A stretch of DNA of 64,000 nucleotides from Diplolepis rosae. Its lineage: Eukaryota > Arthropoda > Insecta > Hymenoptera > Diplolepididae. Location of the stretch: positions 3,162,001 to 3,226,000 of the forward strand of contig JAPYXD010000484.1 in assembly GCA_030998225.1 (NCBI GenBank), written 5' to 3'. The notes beneath the pieces are model-generated. The model ran no database searches, was not told the DNA's origin, and saw only the letters and a program-made list of their open reading frames with translations. A program made the position numbers and the translations under genes. Each line of letters begins with the position of its first letter. Position 1 is the first letter of the stretch. Positions 50,116 through 62,393 of this stretch are shown here, piece after piece.

Positions 50116-52560
50116 ACATTCTCATCATAAATGAGAAGGTATTAGTTTTGTGTGAAAAATGACTTTCGAAATTTTCATCAAATCTTTACAACTTGAGACC
50201 CCCTGAGTCAGAAAAACGGTTTTTACGAAAGTGTCTGTCTGTCTGCAGTAGTACTAGTAGTAATAGTAGGTCGTATTACTTGATAGCTCTGGATAAAATT
50301 ATCGGATTGAATTGAGCTTCAGCATACTTTATCGAAGCCAAAAAACTAAGGACAAATTCGTTAACCAGCCACATCCGACCAAAATAATGAAAATAAGAGC
50401 ATTTTTCGTGTTTTTGAAAAAAATAAAAAATTCCAATACCGGTTTCTGATAGTGCTCATAAATCTCTACTAATTATCCTGATAACATTTTTCGATTCAAC
50501 TAAAATTAGGAAACTTAAAATATGTTAAAACTTGAAAAAAGTCAATATCTAAATTTCATTTCCTAGTTAAATTATACGAGATACAAAAAAAAGTCATCAT
50601 ACAAAACTGTTCACTACAAAAAGATCTACGAATTTGAGTAGCTACATTTTTTTATAAGATGTATATTTTACTTATGAATTTAAAAAAATACTATTGAAAA
50701 TCGAAAATTCAAGTTTTTAATTAGAATATGTGAAATACAACAAAAACGTAAGAATGTAACATTGTTCGCTTCAATACACGGAGAAAAATAGTTGAAGTAA
50801 TTTTACTCAACTCTGTCGATTAAACTTGGGTCATAAGGACATTTGAACATCTATCAAATCCTAGTCGGGTAAAATCAATTTGATATATACCTAATTCCCC
50901 AAAAGTGAATAACAATAAGCGTTACATAGGGAATAGTAAGGAGTTGAGTAAAACGTTATCGACGACAGGGCACCAACATGCGTCAGTGGGTTAACATGAA
51001 ATGTATAAGTATATCACCGACGCTTGAGGTGCTTCAAACCGTAGTTGGGTAAAATGAGCATCGGGATTATTATTTGTCTTGGCAATGGTATGGTTCTCTC
51101 AAATAAAAAAAAATTCTTACTTCAAGCCTGCCAATAGTCATCCGGTATATACATAAACAACTTACAAATACATTCACACCATTCGGACGTAGCCAATCAT
51201 ATTTCAAATTACAAATACACTTAAACATATAACCTTACATATATAAACCTAATAACAACACTCATATATAGTACGATATGCTTTCGTCGAATCACGCACA
51301 CGCTCGCTTACAATGCTGAGATATAAAATTTGGAACTTTCTTATATAGTGACTGCATGAGTTATTCAGAGCTTGTGAGAGTAAGTGCCGTCAATAAATAT
51401 TTTTAGCCTTACTCAAGTAAAAAAAAAAAACTTTTTTCATAAATGATTAATAAAATATTTTTAAAAATTAATATAATTAATCAATTATTATAACTATGAT
51501 TATTGATATATATAATATAATTATTAAATTACATTTAGTATACATTTTTATTATAACGACGTATGAAGTGTAGTGAAACTAAATTTTCAAATGTACATTA
51601 AAAAATTGCATTATTATTAAGAAGTTTTTTGTATAAAAACATTTAAAAGAAGGTTCTTTTATTTTCTGTGTTTTATATTTTCAAAATATGGATTTTACAT
51701 TTGCGAATTCCAAATTATTATTCTGCCTGAGTAATTTATGTGATATTTCATATTTTATGTAATACACTTATCAACTTTTTTTTGTTTAAATTTTCATAAT
51801 ATCAATTTAATTTTAAGAATTAAAGTTTTTGAAATTAAAATTTTTTTATGTGTGCCCAAGGCGCAGATTACTTTCATTCGCTCCTGCATGAATAGATGTA
51901 GCTGTTGGAATAAATCTTGCGATTCACGGTTTACTCAACTCTCGGTTGAAGCGTAGAGTAGAATGAACGGAAAGCTCTACTATTTTTGTGATTTAATAAA
52001 AGATTGGTTTTTTATAGTTATACTACGAGTAATAATATATATATTTAAAAATTTTTAATGCACGCTTTCATACTTCACCCTACACATCTGAATTTTACTC
52101 AACTTTGATTTATTTTCGAAAATTTAATCTATCACAAATAAATACAGTGATACTAAATAACTTTTAATTTGTCCTTATGTCCCAAATTTGATCGGAAGTT
52201 GAGTAAAATTACTTCAACTATTTTTCTCCGTGTAAGGTCTACAAATGTTGTCTGATACAGTTTCTGATATAATGTATATCTTTCGTTTCAATTTTAAAAA
52301 ATACGATGAAAATTCTAAAATTCTATTTTTTAAAGAAAATATGTGAGATGGAAAATTATTTTCCTAAATGAGATATACAGATTCTCATTAAGACATTTTT
52401 CAATATGCAAATGTGGCTCCAATCAATATAAAATAACTTGGCATCACAAAAGGGGTGAGGCATTAAAAAAACTAAAAAAGAAAACCCTAATCACTCAAAT
52501 TTGCGAGCTGTGTGCGAAGCGCACGATATCGGGCAGATTTTTTTGGCAGATTATTTTTTA
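50116..52560 (-). repeat. Family D copy 8, split by family B
   Basis: It starts at CATTCTCATCATAAATGAGA, has GAGACCCCCTGAGTCAG and the (TCTG)n tract, breaks at 50774, resumes at 52235 with TCTACAAATGTTGTCTGATA and ends with a worn hairpin (GTGCGAAGCGCAC, GGGCAGATTTTTTTGG). Confidence 0.7.
50777..52232. mobile_element. CAC-ended MITE, family B copy 2
   Basis: 1456 bp with perfect ends CACGGAGAAAAATAGTTGAA.../...CTCCGTG and TA duplications (50775-50776, 52233-52234). Comparison with uninterrupted family D sequence confirms the insertion site. The interior is nearly identical to copy 1. Confidence 0.92.
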
Positions 52561-53212
52561 ATTGAAAATTATTAATTTAGTATTTCGTCAAACTTTTTAA
52601 AGTTTGACCTGATTATAGTAAGATACATTTTATTTATATACGCGACAGAAATGTATTCATTTTGAATTAAGCTTACTTCGAGGTAAATTATAATAGGTAT
52701 ATTAAAGTTCTGATATAAGTTCATTATTGACTTTCTCATACCAACAGTTGTGGCTGCTTGGCTGGGGTGTTTTAAGTCAGAAAATAAATATTCATGAGTA
52801 AATTTACGTTCCTATATCGCTTTACACCGCCATTCATAATATTTTTCACAATAAATCAAAATGACGCACTGGAGTGCGTTAAATTTGGATTTTGGTTCGT
52901 TGCTTGTGATATTCTTATGGCAATGCATTGTTTTATTTTTCATAAATTACTTTATCTTTTGACTGAGAATTTTAATTTGCAATGCGGCTTTAGACTGTTA
53001 TCGTACAGAGACCTGTTATCGTACGTAAGTTGATAAAAAAAACTAAAAAATATCTAAAATTTAAGAGAGATATAAGTGGCCTTTCCAGTGTTGTATGGAT
53101 GTTTATTCATTAATTGTCAACGTTTTGACCAAAGTTTTGGTCTTTATCAAGACATGGATTAATTTTCCAAACATTATTTCTTTACACCAGATCAACTTGT
53201 ATAAGCAGTAGA
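52561..53212. other. Intron 15 segment, nothing recognised
   Basis: AT-rich DNA. An 79-codon open frame at 52794-53033 is hydrophobic, but has no splice context or motif. Confidence 0.4.
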
Positions 53213-53746
53213 TATAATCGTACATTTGGTATATAAATTGTTTAAAATTCCATGTTCAGAATAAAAAATTTTTATGTACAATTTTTTATAAAATCAATAA
53301 AATTGTTATTAGTATAAAATTTTTTCTTTGAGATATCGTTTAAATTTAAAAACATAGATTTCTTGTCAATATCAATTTGAGGTTAAAAGATGAAATTGAG
53401 ATAAGCAATTCTCTTGAGGAATAATATCAGTATCAACACAGTCACAATCATCAACAAATCACAATATCAACGCTATTACAGCCAGAAACGTATGTTACAA
53501 TTTAAAAATAATTACAAACCAATTAAAATATGAACTATTCCTCAAGAGAATTGCTTGTCTCAAATTCCTCTTTTAACCTCAAATTGATATTGACAAGCAA
53601 TCTATGTTTTTAAACTTAAACAATATCTCAAGGAAAAATTTTTATAATAATGACAATTTTATTGATTTTATAAAAAATTGTACATGAAAATTTTGTATTC
53701 TAAACATGGAATTTTAAACAATTTATATACTGAATGTACGATTGTA
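53213..53746. mobile_element. Long foldback element (family F)
   Basis: Arms of about 200 bp: ATCGTACATTTGGTATATAA at the left is inverted at the right (TTATATACTGAATGTACGAT), and CAATTTGAGGTTAAAAG and GAGAATTGCTTGTCTCA-type words flank a loop of about 90 bp. A short (TATTATATG)n tract follows at 53747-53777. Confidence 0.75.
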
Positions 53747-53984
53747 TGTATTATATGTATTATATGTATTATATGTAGATTGAAGGGCTTACCCGGATGA
53801 GTAATAAAATCTGTCCCCGCACTTATCAAGTCCAAATTACTATCATAATTTGGTATTGATGTGCAGTGAAATTTTCCACAATGATTTCCCTGAAATTGCA
53901 TTTATGTAGGAATCATGAAAGGAGAAAGAAAAGTAAAAAATGTCATTTTTGCCTACAACGGTTGAATTGATTGTGATTGATAAA

Positions 53985-54267
53985 ATCGGATTAGATTGAA
54001 CTTAAACACATTTCTTGAGAACACAAAAAGAAAGGCCGAGTTCGTTAACCAGCTGCATTCGACCAAAATAGTAAACAAAAAATAGCAATTTTGGGTTGTT
54101 AAAATTTTGTTTGAAAAAATAAAAAATTCCAATACTGGTTTCTGATCTCTATTAATTCTCTACTTTAAATCTCTACTAATTATCCCCATAAAAATTTTCG
54201 ATTAATTTAAAATTAAGGAAGATAAAGTACGTCTAAAACTTGAAAAAAGTCAATATAAAAATTCAAT
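53985..54267 (-). repeat. Family D fragment, copy 9
   Basis: It has GTTCGTTAACCAGCTGCATT, TCCAATACTGGTTTCTGAT and ACTTGAAAAAAGTCAATAT in family D order. Confidence 0.55.
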
Positions 54268-54499
54268 TGAAAATTTGAGAATGGAAAAATCAAAACACTA
54301 GGAGTAATGAATTTTTTAATTCGGGCCCACTGGTAAAGATCTAATGGCGACGAAATTTGCTCATCTGAGATCATTTGTAAACTTGCTCTGCGTGCCATCC
54401 CCTTGATAGTGTCGCCAGCTCGATCGCAGGTACGCCTGAGCCCGAATTGAAAAATTCATTATTCCTATTGTTATAATTCCTCCATTCTCAAATTTTCAC
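54268..54499. mobile_element. Small inverted-repeat MITE
   Basis: TGAAAATTTGAGAATGG at the left is inverted at the right; inward the arms share AATGAATTTTTTAATTCGGG. About 232 bp. Confidence 0.65.
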
Positions 54500-54730
54500 A
54501 GTATCGTCAAGAACCCTATACAAATATTTTAGAATTAAAAAAAACGAAGAAAAAAATGTTTCAAATTAAAAAGAAAGATAATTGTTTATAAAACTTCACT
54601 ATTTTGTTATTAAAAGAACATTAACAGGACGTGCAGTACATCACTTTGAAAAGCTTGGGGGGATAGGCACATTTTCCGTATGACAACAGTTTTTTATATC
54701 GAAAACTTATTTTACTGTATCCTATGATAA

Positions 54731-55981
54731 TGTCACGTCCCCGTGACAATTAATAGAAATATTATACCTTTATTATATAAATTAAGCATAAACAGTTTTT
54801 ATAAAATGAAGAGTAAACCATTGTATCGAAAATGTAGACAGCTGGTAAAATATAAATTATTGTTATACTAAGTAATGGCAGACCTTATAACTAACAAAGA
54901 TTGAACAAATTGCAATAAATTAACTTGACTGACAGTTCTATTATCAACTAGTTTTTTTTGATTGAAAATGTAATTAACTTAAAAGCTTTTAGACATTATT
55001 AGTCAGATCAATAACCATTATCGCATTTGCAAATTGGGCCATGATGTGTGATTCACCATAAGGTTGCCAAGGCAACACCCAACCACCCACTCATTACGAA
55101 TTTTGGAAAATGGATCAATAACTACTTATTAACTGGGCTATGATGCGCGATTCACCATAAGGTTGCCAAGGTAACACCCAACCACCCATCGATTATAAAT
55201 TGGCGGAATTCAATCACGGAGAGTCAGTCTCATTTTTACCATCGCAGTCGTCAGTCTGATTTTTACCATCGCGGAGTCAGTCTGATCTTCACCACCGAAC
55301 CTTACCTATAACATCGAGTCCACGCGCTGATAGTAATCAATATCCTCAAAAGTCTCAACAATCTCTGAACGAGTTAATCCGAATCGGCATTATCAGAAGC
55401 TGGATCAACCAAAAATTTATCAGTGCGGAAGTACCTGCAATCCTCTCAGACTCCGTCGGCCTGGTTTCGCAGCTGGAACCTTTACCGCTCTGGGGGAAGC
55501 TTACCAACCCAGCCACCTGCAGCGGCGCCTACCTGCATACCTGGCGGATCGTGCCACCCTCGAAATTCAAAACTAACACCATAAACAAATCAAGGTAAGG
55601 ACTACATCTTTTATTCTTTATATTTGCTCTTGTATCAATTTGTTAAAATTTGGGTTTCTCCTCTAGGAACCCGAAAGAAGAAGAAGATTCCTTCAACTTG
55701 CCAAATCGGTTTGACTAAAATCAGTGAATTATATTATTACTCTTAAAATTTCCAATCTGTTAGTTGTCAGATTTTGCTGTAATTAAAATCATATCTTTGT
55801 GTTTAATTCTTGTGTGTAAAAATATATATATGTGTGTTTAACTGATTTTTCTAAATATATTAGTTATTGAGTGACCTTTTGTTCCCGTTCTCTTAGCTTG
55901 AAACCTTGTGTTTCATAAATAAAACGGGAGAGTGGTAAATATAAATTGAATTGGGTCTGTTTAATCCTTCGGGACGTAACA
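54731..55981. mobile_element. Solo LTR of an LTR retrotransposon
   Basis: It begins TGTCACGTCCC and ends GGGACGTAACA, a TG...CA pair with an 11-bp imperfect inverse. ATAA flanks both sides (54727-54730, 55982-55985). Length is 1251 bp. An AATAAA lies near the right end. There is a duplicated segment with GTTGCCAAGG.AACACCCAA near 55061 and 55155, and CAGTC.GTCTGATTTTTACC repeats near 55230-55290. No primer site or gag/pol is attached, so it is a recombined solo LTR; gypsy-type is likely. Confidence 0.85.
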
Positions 55982-55985
55982 ATAA

Positions 55986-56970
55986 TTTAGATTATTTAGA
56001 TAGATAGACATTATTTAGATAAATAACAAGTAATTTTTAAATGTAATTCTTTCGATGAGTAACAATTGACACTAGATCGCTATCTCAAAACAAAAAAAAA
56101 CAAAAATTGCGTCACGTAACGCTCTAGGGGCTGGAGAGGGAGTCAGCCTATTTGTTACACCGCCTTACGAGGGGGAAGGGGGGATGTCAAAAATCCCGAA
56201 AAACTACGTTACATAATACTTGAACGCTCCCCAATGGGTCTGCGCAGCTGTAAGCCTCGCATTGGCTTCATACTGGCTTTTAGAGCCTTGTATATGTAAG
56301 CCATGAACAAGTGGTACAATGTTTATCTGCATCTGCATCTGCAACTGATGGTAAAACTGACCCGATCGGACAACGTTGCGCACTGCGGGACCTGCCAAAC
56401 GGGGTGTAGTGGCATAGCGAATCTCGGTGGAGCTTCAGAGAGCGGCAAATTTAAATGAAGAGTTCCACGAAATCAACTAAATTCTGAGATTTGCAGGCTT
56501 TAAAAATCTGAAAATATGCGAGATTATTATTTGAGAAGGGTTTCAAAGGAATTAGCAGCTGCAAAATGGAGGAGGGCATTGAAGTGACTTTGAGAGCTAA
56601 ACTGTTATTCAGTGAGTAGTGGTTGCTCCTCATGCGGCAGAGACTATTAACTCTCTTCTGATAGCATGTGAAGCAAATAAAAGCTTTTTATATAATTTAA
56701 AGTACCCGTGTGGAAATTTTTCTAGGCGCTGTACAGAATCAGTCAAGTCCGTCTAGAATTTGTACTGGCGCGGGACAGATTGACTGTCCAGTGACTATAC
56801 CGAAATTTAACGCTCGTATCGACTAGCAACAAGACAGTTTGGCTATGTAGAAGCTAGACAGTGGGGCTAGATATATCTAGTAAACCTACATGAAATCCGG
56901 ATTCGGAATTAATATGTGTTTAATTATGAAACCAATTAAAGCCTATGAGTAAATAGAAAAATTGTTACTT
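55986..56970. other. Intron 15 segment, unassigned
   Basis: It contains a segment near 56130-56240 (GGGGAAGGGGGGATGTC, TACGTTACATAATACTTGAA) that resembles common insect repeat tails. Open frames here have no motif. Confidence 0.35.
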
Positions 56971-56979
56971 TTTACTTTT

Positions 56980-58110
56980 TTATTTGTTCAACACTTCTAT
57001 TTCTTTATCGTACACTTTCTCCAGCATTACAATATCTTCATCTGGTTTTGTTGAATCTTTTAAATGTGGTTTCTTGTTTGCTCGTAGAGCCCGAAACCTT
57101 CCCAGTTGATAGAGTTTGTTATTACTGGTCCTAGCGACTTTAAAAACTCCTTTTCCGTTAATTGTTTGCCCTCCAGCTTGTATCGTTTGGTGATAATATC
57201 TGAAATTCAAAGCACATATTTTAAAATTTGAACCATACAGGTAGTTTTGGAATAGAAGCTAAGTAAAATATGATATAATAAATACCATACCACGCATACA
57301 CTTGTAGAATTCTGTGTCTGAAAATGAAAGCCCTGTTCTCAGTTTTTTAACGACATTAAAAAGAATCATAAGATCCCTCGCAAAATAACATTTGAGGATG
57401 CTATTTTGAGTTTGAGATAGTATGCCGCTTCTGTCCATTAAATCGTTAAAAGTTTGTTTCTGCAAAATTAAAGTAATCATGATTATTTACAACAATAAAA
57501 TTTATTGTTGTAACAATTGTACAGCAATAAATATTATTTCAAATTAATTAGTTGAGTTTGAAATTTTTGCCACTGCCTACATTATCGGAGGATCACTAGT
57601 CGCGTATGAAATAGGATACGTTGTCGACAGGTGTTAAATTCTTTAAATATTGAATAAATATTATTGTTGTTACAATTGTGCAACAATCAATATTATTGTT
57701 GTAACTAATAAATAAATGTAAAAATAAATATTGTTGTTTAAAACATACATATATGTTATAAAGGCATTTGTTGAAATAATATTATGCAAATTTGTAATGA
57801 AACCAATTCATAAGGGTAGTCATCTTCATCCTTGATACTCGACATAATTCTGAAAAGAAAATTTACCCATGTCATATTTACAATTTAAAAATATCAAATC
57901 AAAGAAAATCTAAACTAGAATGAATTAAATATTTTTTAAACGTAAAAACAGTGGAAAATCAGTATTAATCATATAATCTAACACCCAGACAAAGATTATT
58001 AAAATACAACTTACAAAAACGTTTTAAAACTAGGTTGTGCTATACTTGTATATCCTATAATTGCACTTACCTTTTTAACTGCCACAAAAACTGCAAAAAG
58101 CACCAAAAAG
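56980..58110 (-). pseudogene. Candidate spliced gene or gene relic antisense to timeout
   Basis: On the minus strand four pieces have splice-like borders. The first ends at a gtaagt donor (58071). The second starts after ttttcttttcag at 57849, with ATG 57845 (MSSIKDEDDYPYEL) and a weak donor. The third starts after taattttgcag near 57460 (KQTFNDLMDRSG, CYFARDLMILFNVVKKLR, FSDTEFYKCMR) and ends at a gtatgg donor near 57293. The fourth starts after tttgaatttcag near 57198. Phases from the third to the fourth give a short tail (TKRYKLEGKQLTEKEFLKSL) ending in a stop; another frame stays open for 70 codons (ARTSNNKLYQLGRFRALRAN). I do not recognise the protein. A tRNA-repeat fragment (57538-57655) lies in the second intron. 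It could be a small host gene, a domesticated or dead element, or chance. Confidence 0.35.
57538..57655 (-). repeat. Tail fragment of the 338-bp tRNA-like unit
   Basis: AAATTAATTAGTTGAGTTTG and CACTAGTCGCGTATGAAATA match the tail of the unit at 27690-28240, with an internal deletion before TAAATTCTTTAAATATTGAA. Confidence 0.8.
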
Positions 58111-58340
58111 CTGGAAATCGGAGAAGGCTGATATAGGATTCTGATATAAGGATTCCTTATAAGATTGAAATTCGCGTGTCAAATGAAAAGGAAAATTAAG
58201 CACACGTTACTACGCGCACCTTTCCTTTGTCTTTACTTTTTGTTTTTTTTTCTCGAAATTTCTAAAAACTCCAACTCACTTCAACGTTATGGCGTCTTAG
58301 ACTGACACCAACGTATCTAAGCGGAACCTACCACTGGGTA

Positions 58341-59407
58341 CACGGAGAAAAATAGATAGTAAACCGCAATATTTTTATATTAGCAGATAATATATTTGCG
58401 ATTTAACTATGGGACAGTCATCTAAATATTGAAACAGAGTATTTGTAGATATTAAAAAAAAATATGTCTTTTCGCAATATCTAAGATATTGAACTAAAGA
58501 ACCCAATATGTTAATTTGAAATATCTCAGATGTTAAACTGAAATACATTAGATATCAGTTCATAGTATTTGAGATATTAAACTGTAATATCTTAGATAAT
58601 TAAAGCCAATATTTATGTGATTGAATGTAATTGTCTAATAATTATGTAAAAATACTGATTGAAAAATTGAAAGAAAACAATGAAATTAAGAAAATATAAC
58701 ATGATATAAATAATGATTGATTAAAGAATTCAAAATTTTCTTATAATCTCCTTTTTTCCTCGAATTCCTCGATCTAAGAGTTTACGCAAGTCCATATTTG
58801 GTTGATTATTCTCAAAGTCAAGGCAACCTCTTCATAAACGGAGATTATAAACACGTTCAACATAATTGTAAACATTTGGAATCTATTGCGAATTCCAGTA
58901 AGCAAATTCCGATTCGATGTTGAATTTAAAAACGGCTACATAGAGAACGTGTTTTTGAGAGGTTAGAAAATACATTTCAAAGATTGAAGGTATAAAAATG
59001 ACATACTTATATAGATAGATACTTATTGATTTCAGTACTGGTAATATGAAAATTTTCAAAAATGACACTTCAAAACTTCATATAGACACAACATTATTAA
59101 TTCAGTGTCGATACGAAAAACCACGCGACTGGCAAAACTATGGGCGAGCGCGATAGACAAATTATATGACATTCAAAGACTATGATCACGTGACTTTTCC
59201 TCAGGCACGTGCACGCTACTGTTTAAAACATCTTAGATATTAAAGTTTAATATCTAATATTGTAAATTTTGAATATAAACTGTTATTGCTCATTAATATC
59301 TTGTATATTTAAGAGAATATACTAGATATTATGTAGTATAATCTAGATGATATAAGGTAATATCCAACATTGTAGTATCTAATTTTTAGTATCTATTTTT
59401 TTCAGTG
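58341..59407. mobile_element. CAC-ended MITE, family G
   Basis: Left CACGGAGAAAAATAGATAGT and right inverse CACTGAAAAAAATAGATACT, with TA both sides (58339-58340, 59408-59409). 1067 bp. The interior repeats AATATCTNAGATATT words, e.g. near 58476, 58520, 58568 and 58588. Confidence 0.88.
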
Positions 59408-59409
59408 TA

Positions 59410-60069
59410 TGCTATAAAAAAATAAGTTAAGGGTTAAATCAATTGTCATTTTTGAATTCTGAATAAATTGAAAAGCTTCTACTTTCGTCGATCGTTAAGC
59501 ACGGTCCAATCAATATTTTTTAAGTGAACTTTTCCTGAAAATTTCATAAAAATATTCTAAATTTCGAAATCGTGAATTCAATTAGACGTTTTTTTGATTG
59601 TATACAAAATATATATTTGTATCATTAATTTTTTACACATTTCATGTATATTTTTAAAATTTTAACATAAGTAATTTTTATTATTAATTCAATAAATTGG
59701 ACACTTCTACAAAAATAAATTCAATATCAAATATCAAATAACAAATAAATTTCAATGTGAGTAATATAAACGACGTTTACATTAATCATTGTGGAGAATA
59801 GGTACAACGCAGAAGTGTTTGCTTTAAATTTCCTTACACGGGCTACTGTTAATTTTCGTTTGCGTTTTAAATTTTCCATATTTTGGACCTATTAAAGGAT
59901 ACAAATTACATGGTATAAAACTGATTAGAACTAACCTCCATTTAAATAAATAAAAGTCAATGAATACCTAGCTGCGATTGTTTTAGACAATATATTTCAA
60001 GAATAATTATAATTTCAAACAACACAATTTTTTATGATTCATGAAGTAATTATATGTATATAGAAATGT
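59410..60069. other. Intron 15 segment, nothing recognised
   Basis: AT-rich; no ORF or inverted repeat of note. Confidence 0.5.
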
Positions 60070-60417
60070 TTAAACAAATTTTCTTTCATGACATACCTTT
60101 TTTTCTAAATTTCTAAACTGTACTGGCGTTAGTATGATTCCAAACTGCCATGAAATTTTTCCACACGGGTAGCGACGGGCACAAAAGATACCCTTGTTTT
60201 CTCCTATTTTTGTAAAGTACTCCTGGTAACTTCTGTTAAGTTCGTCACCGAAAGAATTGCATAAATTGGAGGAACGTGAAGCAATTTTCAAAATATTAGT
60301 ATTAACGGATGCTGCCTTTGCAACCGTGTCCGCTGTTTCATTACCAGGAATTTCCCCGTGACCCAGTATATAGCCTAGGACTATAAATTTTAAATTCCTA
60401 GCAAATTTTTTCCTCAT
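60070..60417 (-). pseudogene. LINE (non-LTR) RNase H domain remnant
   Basis: 115 codons open on the minus strand include LGHGEIPGNETADTVAKAAS, the C-terminal RNase H signature of insect jockey/R1-class LINEs (H.GI.GNE.AD..AK). The rest (SYQEYFTKIGENKG, CGKISWQFGI) is consistent with the region after RNase H. The preceding reverse transcriptase and endonuclease are absent, so it is a short relic. Confidence 0.7.
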
Positions 60418-60537
60418 GCTTATAATTCCTGAAGTTATTTGTCATTTTCATACATTATATTAGCAATACAGGCCTTACACCTGATCTTCTATTTTTAATA
60501 GAAAAATCCATTTCTTTTCAAATTTTTATTTTCACTA

Positions 60538-61446
60538 CACGGAGAAAAATGGATATTGACCCATAATATCTAGATATTGAGGCACAATGTCAGTAGCATT
60601 CAACTATGTGACAAACATTTAGATATTCTACTTCAATGCCTGCAGATATTGAAAAAAGATATTAGCCACCAGTATCTCAGATATTGAGCTTGATTATCTC
60701 AGATATTAAGAATGAATATTCATGATACTAAACTTCTGAATATCTTTGTTAGTAAACTTGAATGTCTGAGGTACTAGAGTTGAATATCTCAGATATTTAA
60801 CATCAATATCAGGTATACTGAAAAGGTAAGTTATAGATGTTACAGCTCAATGTCTAAGATACTCAAAAAATTATTTTAAAGGTTATAAAATAACTACATA
60901 TTCAGTTTTTAGAAAAAGTCAAATTATATTTTATTATGTTCTTTTCTGTAAAAGTAATGTAGATGTTTGAACCAAATTTTCATTATCTGGCATGTCTAAA
61001 ATTAATTTAATGTTATTGTTAGAAACTTAACCTCAACACTAAGGATAGAATTCAGTCTCGGCTATAAACCACATATAGAGAAAATATATAACTTATATGT
61101 TTTACTTACTGCATCTCAAGTTAAAGATCCGATCACTTTTATTCTATTAGAAACACTTATTAGAATTTAAGGAAATTTATCTTTCCGGAACGCTGCAAGC
61201 ATGTCAATCTTAGATTCACTTAGATTTCGATGAGAGCGAAAAAGTGATCACATAACCTTTATATATATGCCCGCGCACTTCCTGCTTCAATATCTAAACT
61301 ATTGAATCTGAATATCAAATGTTACTTCTCGGCAAAATCTTATATATTGAAAAAAAAAATTTTAATATTGCGTGTCAATATCTAGATATTATGGATGAAT
61401 ATCTCCTATTTGAATATCTACTTTTCAATATCCATTTTTCTCCGTG
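60538..61446. mobile_element. CAC-ended MITE, family H
   Basis: 909 bp with perfect ends CACGGAGAAAAATGGATATT and the inverse, and TA at 60536-60537 and 61447-61448. Many AATATCTCAGATATT-like palindromic words lie in the interior (near 60566, 60680, 60700, 60786, 61376). No ORF. Confidence 0.92.
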
Positions 61447-61448
61447 TA

Positions 61449-62234
61449 TTTTTCTGTACTCACTATTTCTGAACTATTTTTACAATAGACTGTTCTTTTA
61501 TTTAAATTGTTTTTAAGTTTGAAGATTTTCGTGATTTATTAGTAGATTTGAAAAAAAAACACAATTAAATAAAACAAAAATTTGAAATAATAACGTGAAG
61601 GACAATTGAAATATATTATCTAGCGGTATTATTATTATTATTATTTTATGTTTCGAAGATTTAAATATTAATTTTCTGCTTCTCAGACAAATTATGCTTG
61701 TTATCAATATTATTGGGTTTTTTTTTTATTCTAAAGTGAAGAAAAATGTTGCAAAATAATTGTTCATAATTCTATTCAGATTGTGCATTGTCGACATTAC
61801 GGCACTAGTAGGACGTGCAATGGTTACCAACAATGCTTCGTCAGTCTATGCACGATCTCGTTTCATGTGTACCAATAAAGAGAGAGAAACAATCTACTAT
61901 TCTTATCGTCGTTACTCACGCACATCTGCCGGACGAATGTCGATAATTTTTTTCATTTTTCATTATAAAGAAACCAGTCCACGTTTTCGATATCAAACTG
62001 TCGCCTGTAAACTATTTTTTGTTTGTTATCTGTAGACTGGAATTCAGAGATCTTCATAATCCCACAAGCTTAATTGGTGTAAATTTACTCTTATATAAAA
62101 ATTGTCATTGGAAGCAGAAAAATTTGAATTTCTTCTCTTATTCATTAAAAAATAGTTCCCTTTTAATTTATGGTTCTTCTGATTTCCACCATCAGTATAA
62201 AAGAACACATGATTATTAAATTTTATGTTTACTA
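61449..62234. other. Intron 15 segment, unassigned
   Basis: A (TTA)n tract lies at about 61624-61646. A 91-codon open frame at 61760-62035 (IVDITALVGRAM, SSVYARSRFMCTNKERE) has no match that I recognise. Confidence 0.4.
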
Positions 62235-62393
62235 CAGGGTTGTCCAATTAGAGGTTTCATTTTGATTTATAAGAAAAACGCGTGTGTTTCGTGAAAAATC
62301 ATTTGATTTTTATTTCATTCAATAGCGGGAGGTTTGCCATCAATAATGAAAAACAATATCAATCATTTGGTCACCACGGCTACGTTTGCAGGA

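Noticed and set aside
61760..62035. 91-codon open frame that could have been the next timeout exon
   Set aside because: No similarity to the expected TIMELESS region after exon 15, and no proper phase-1 acceptor and donor pair.
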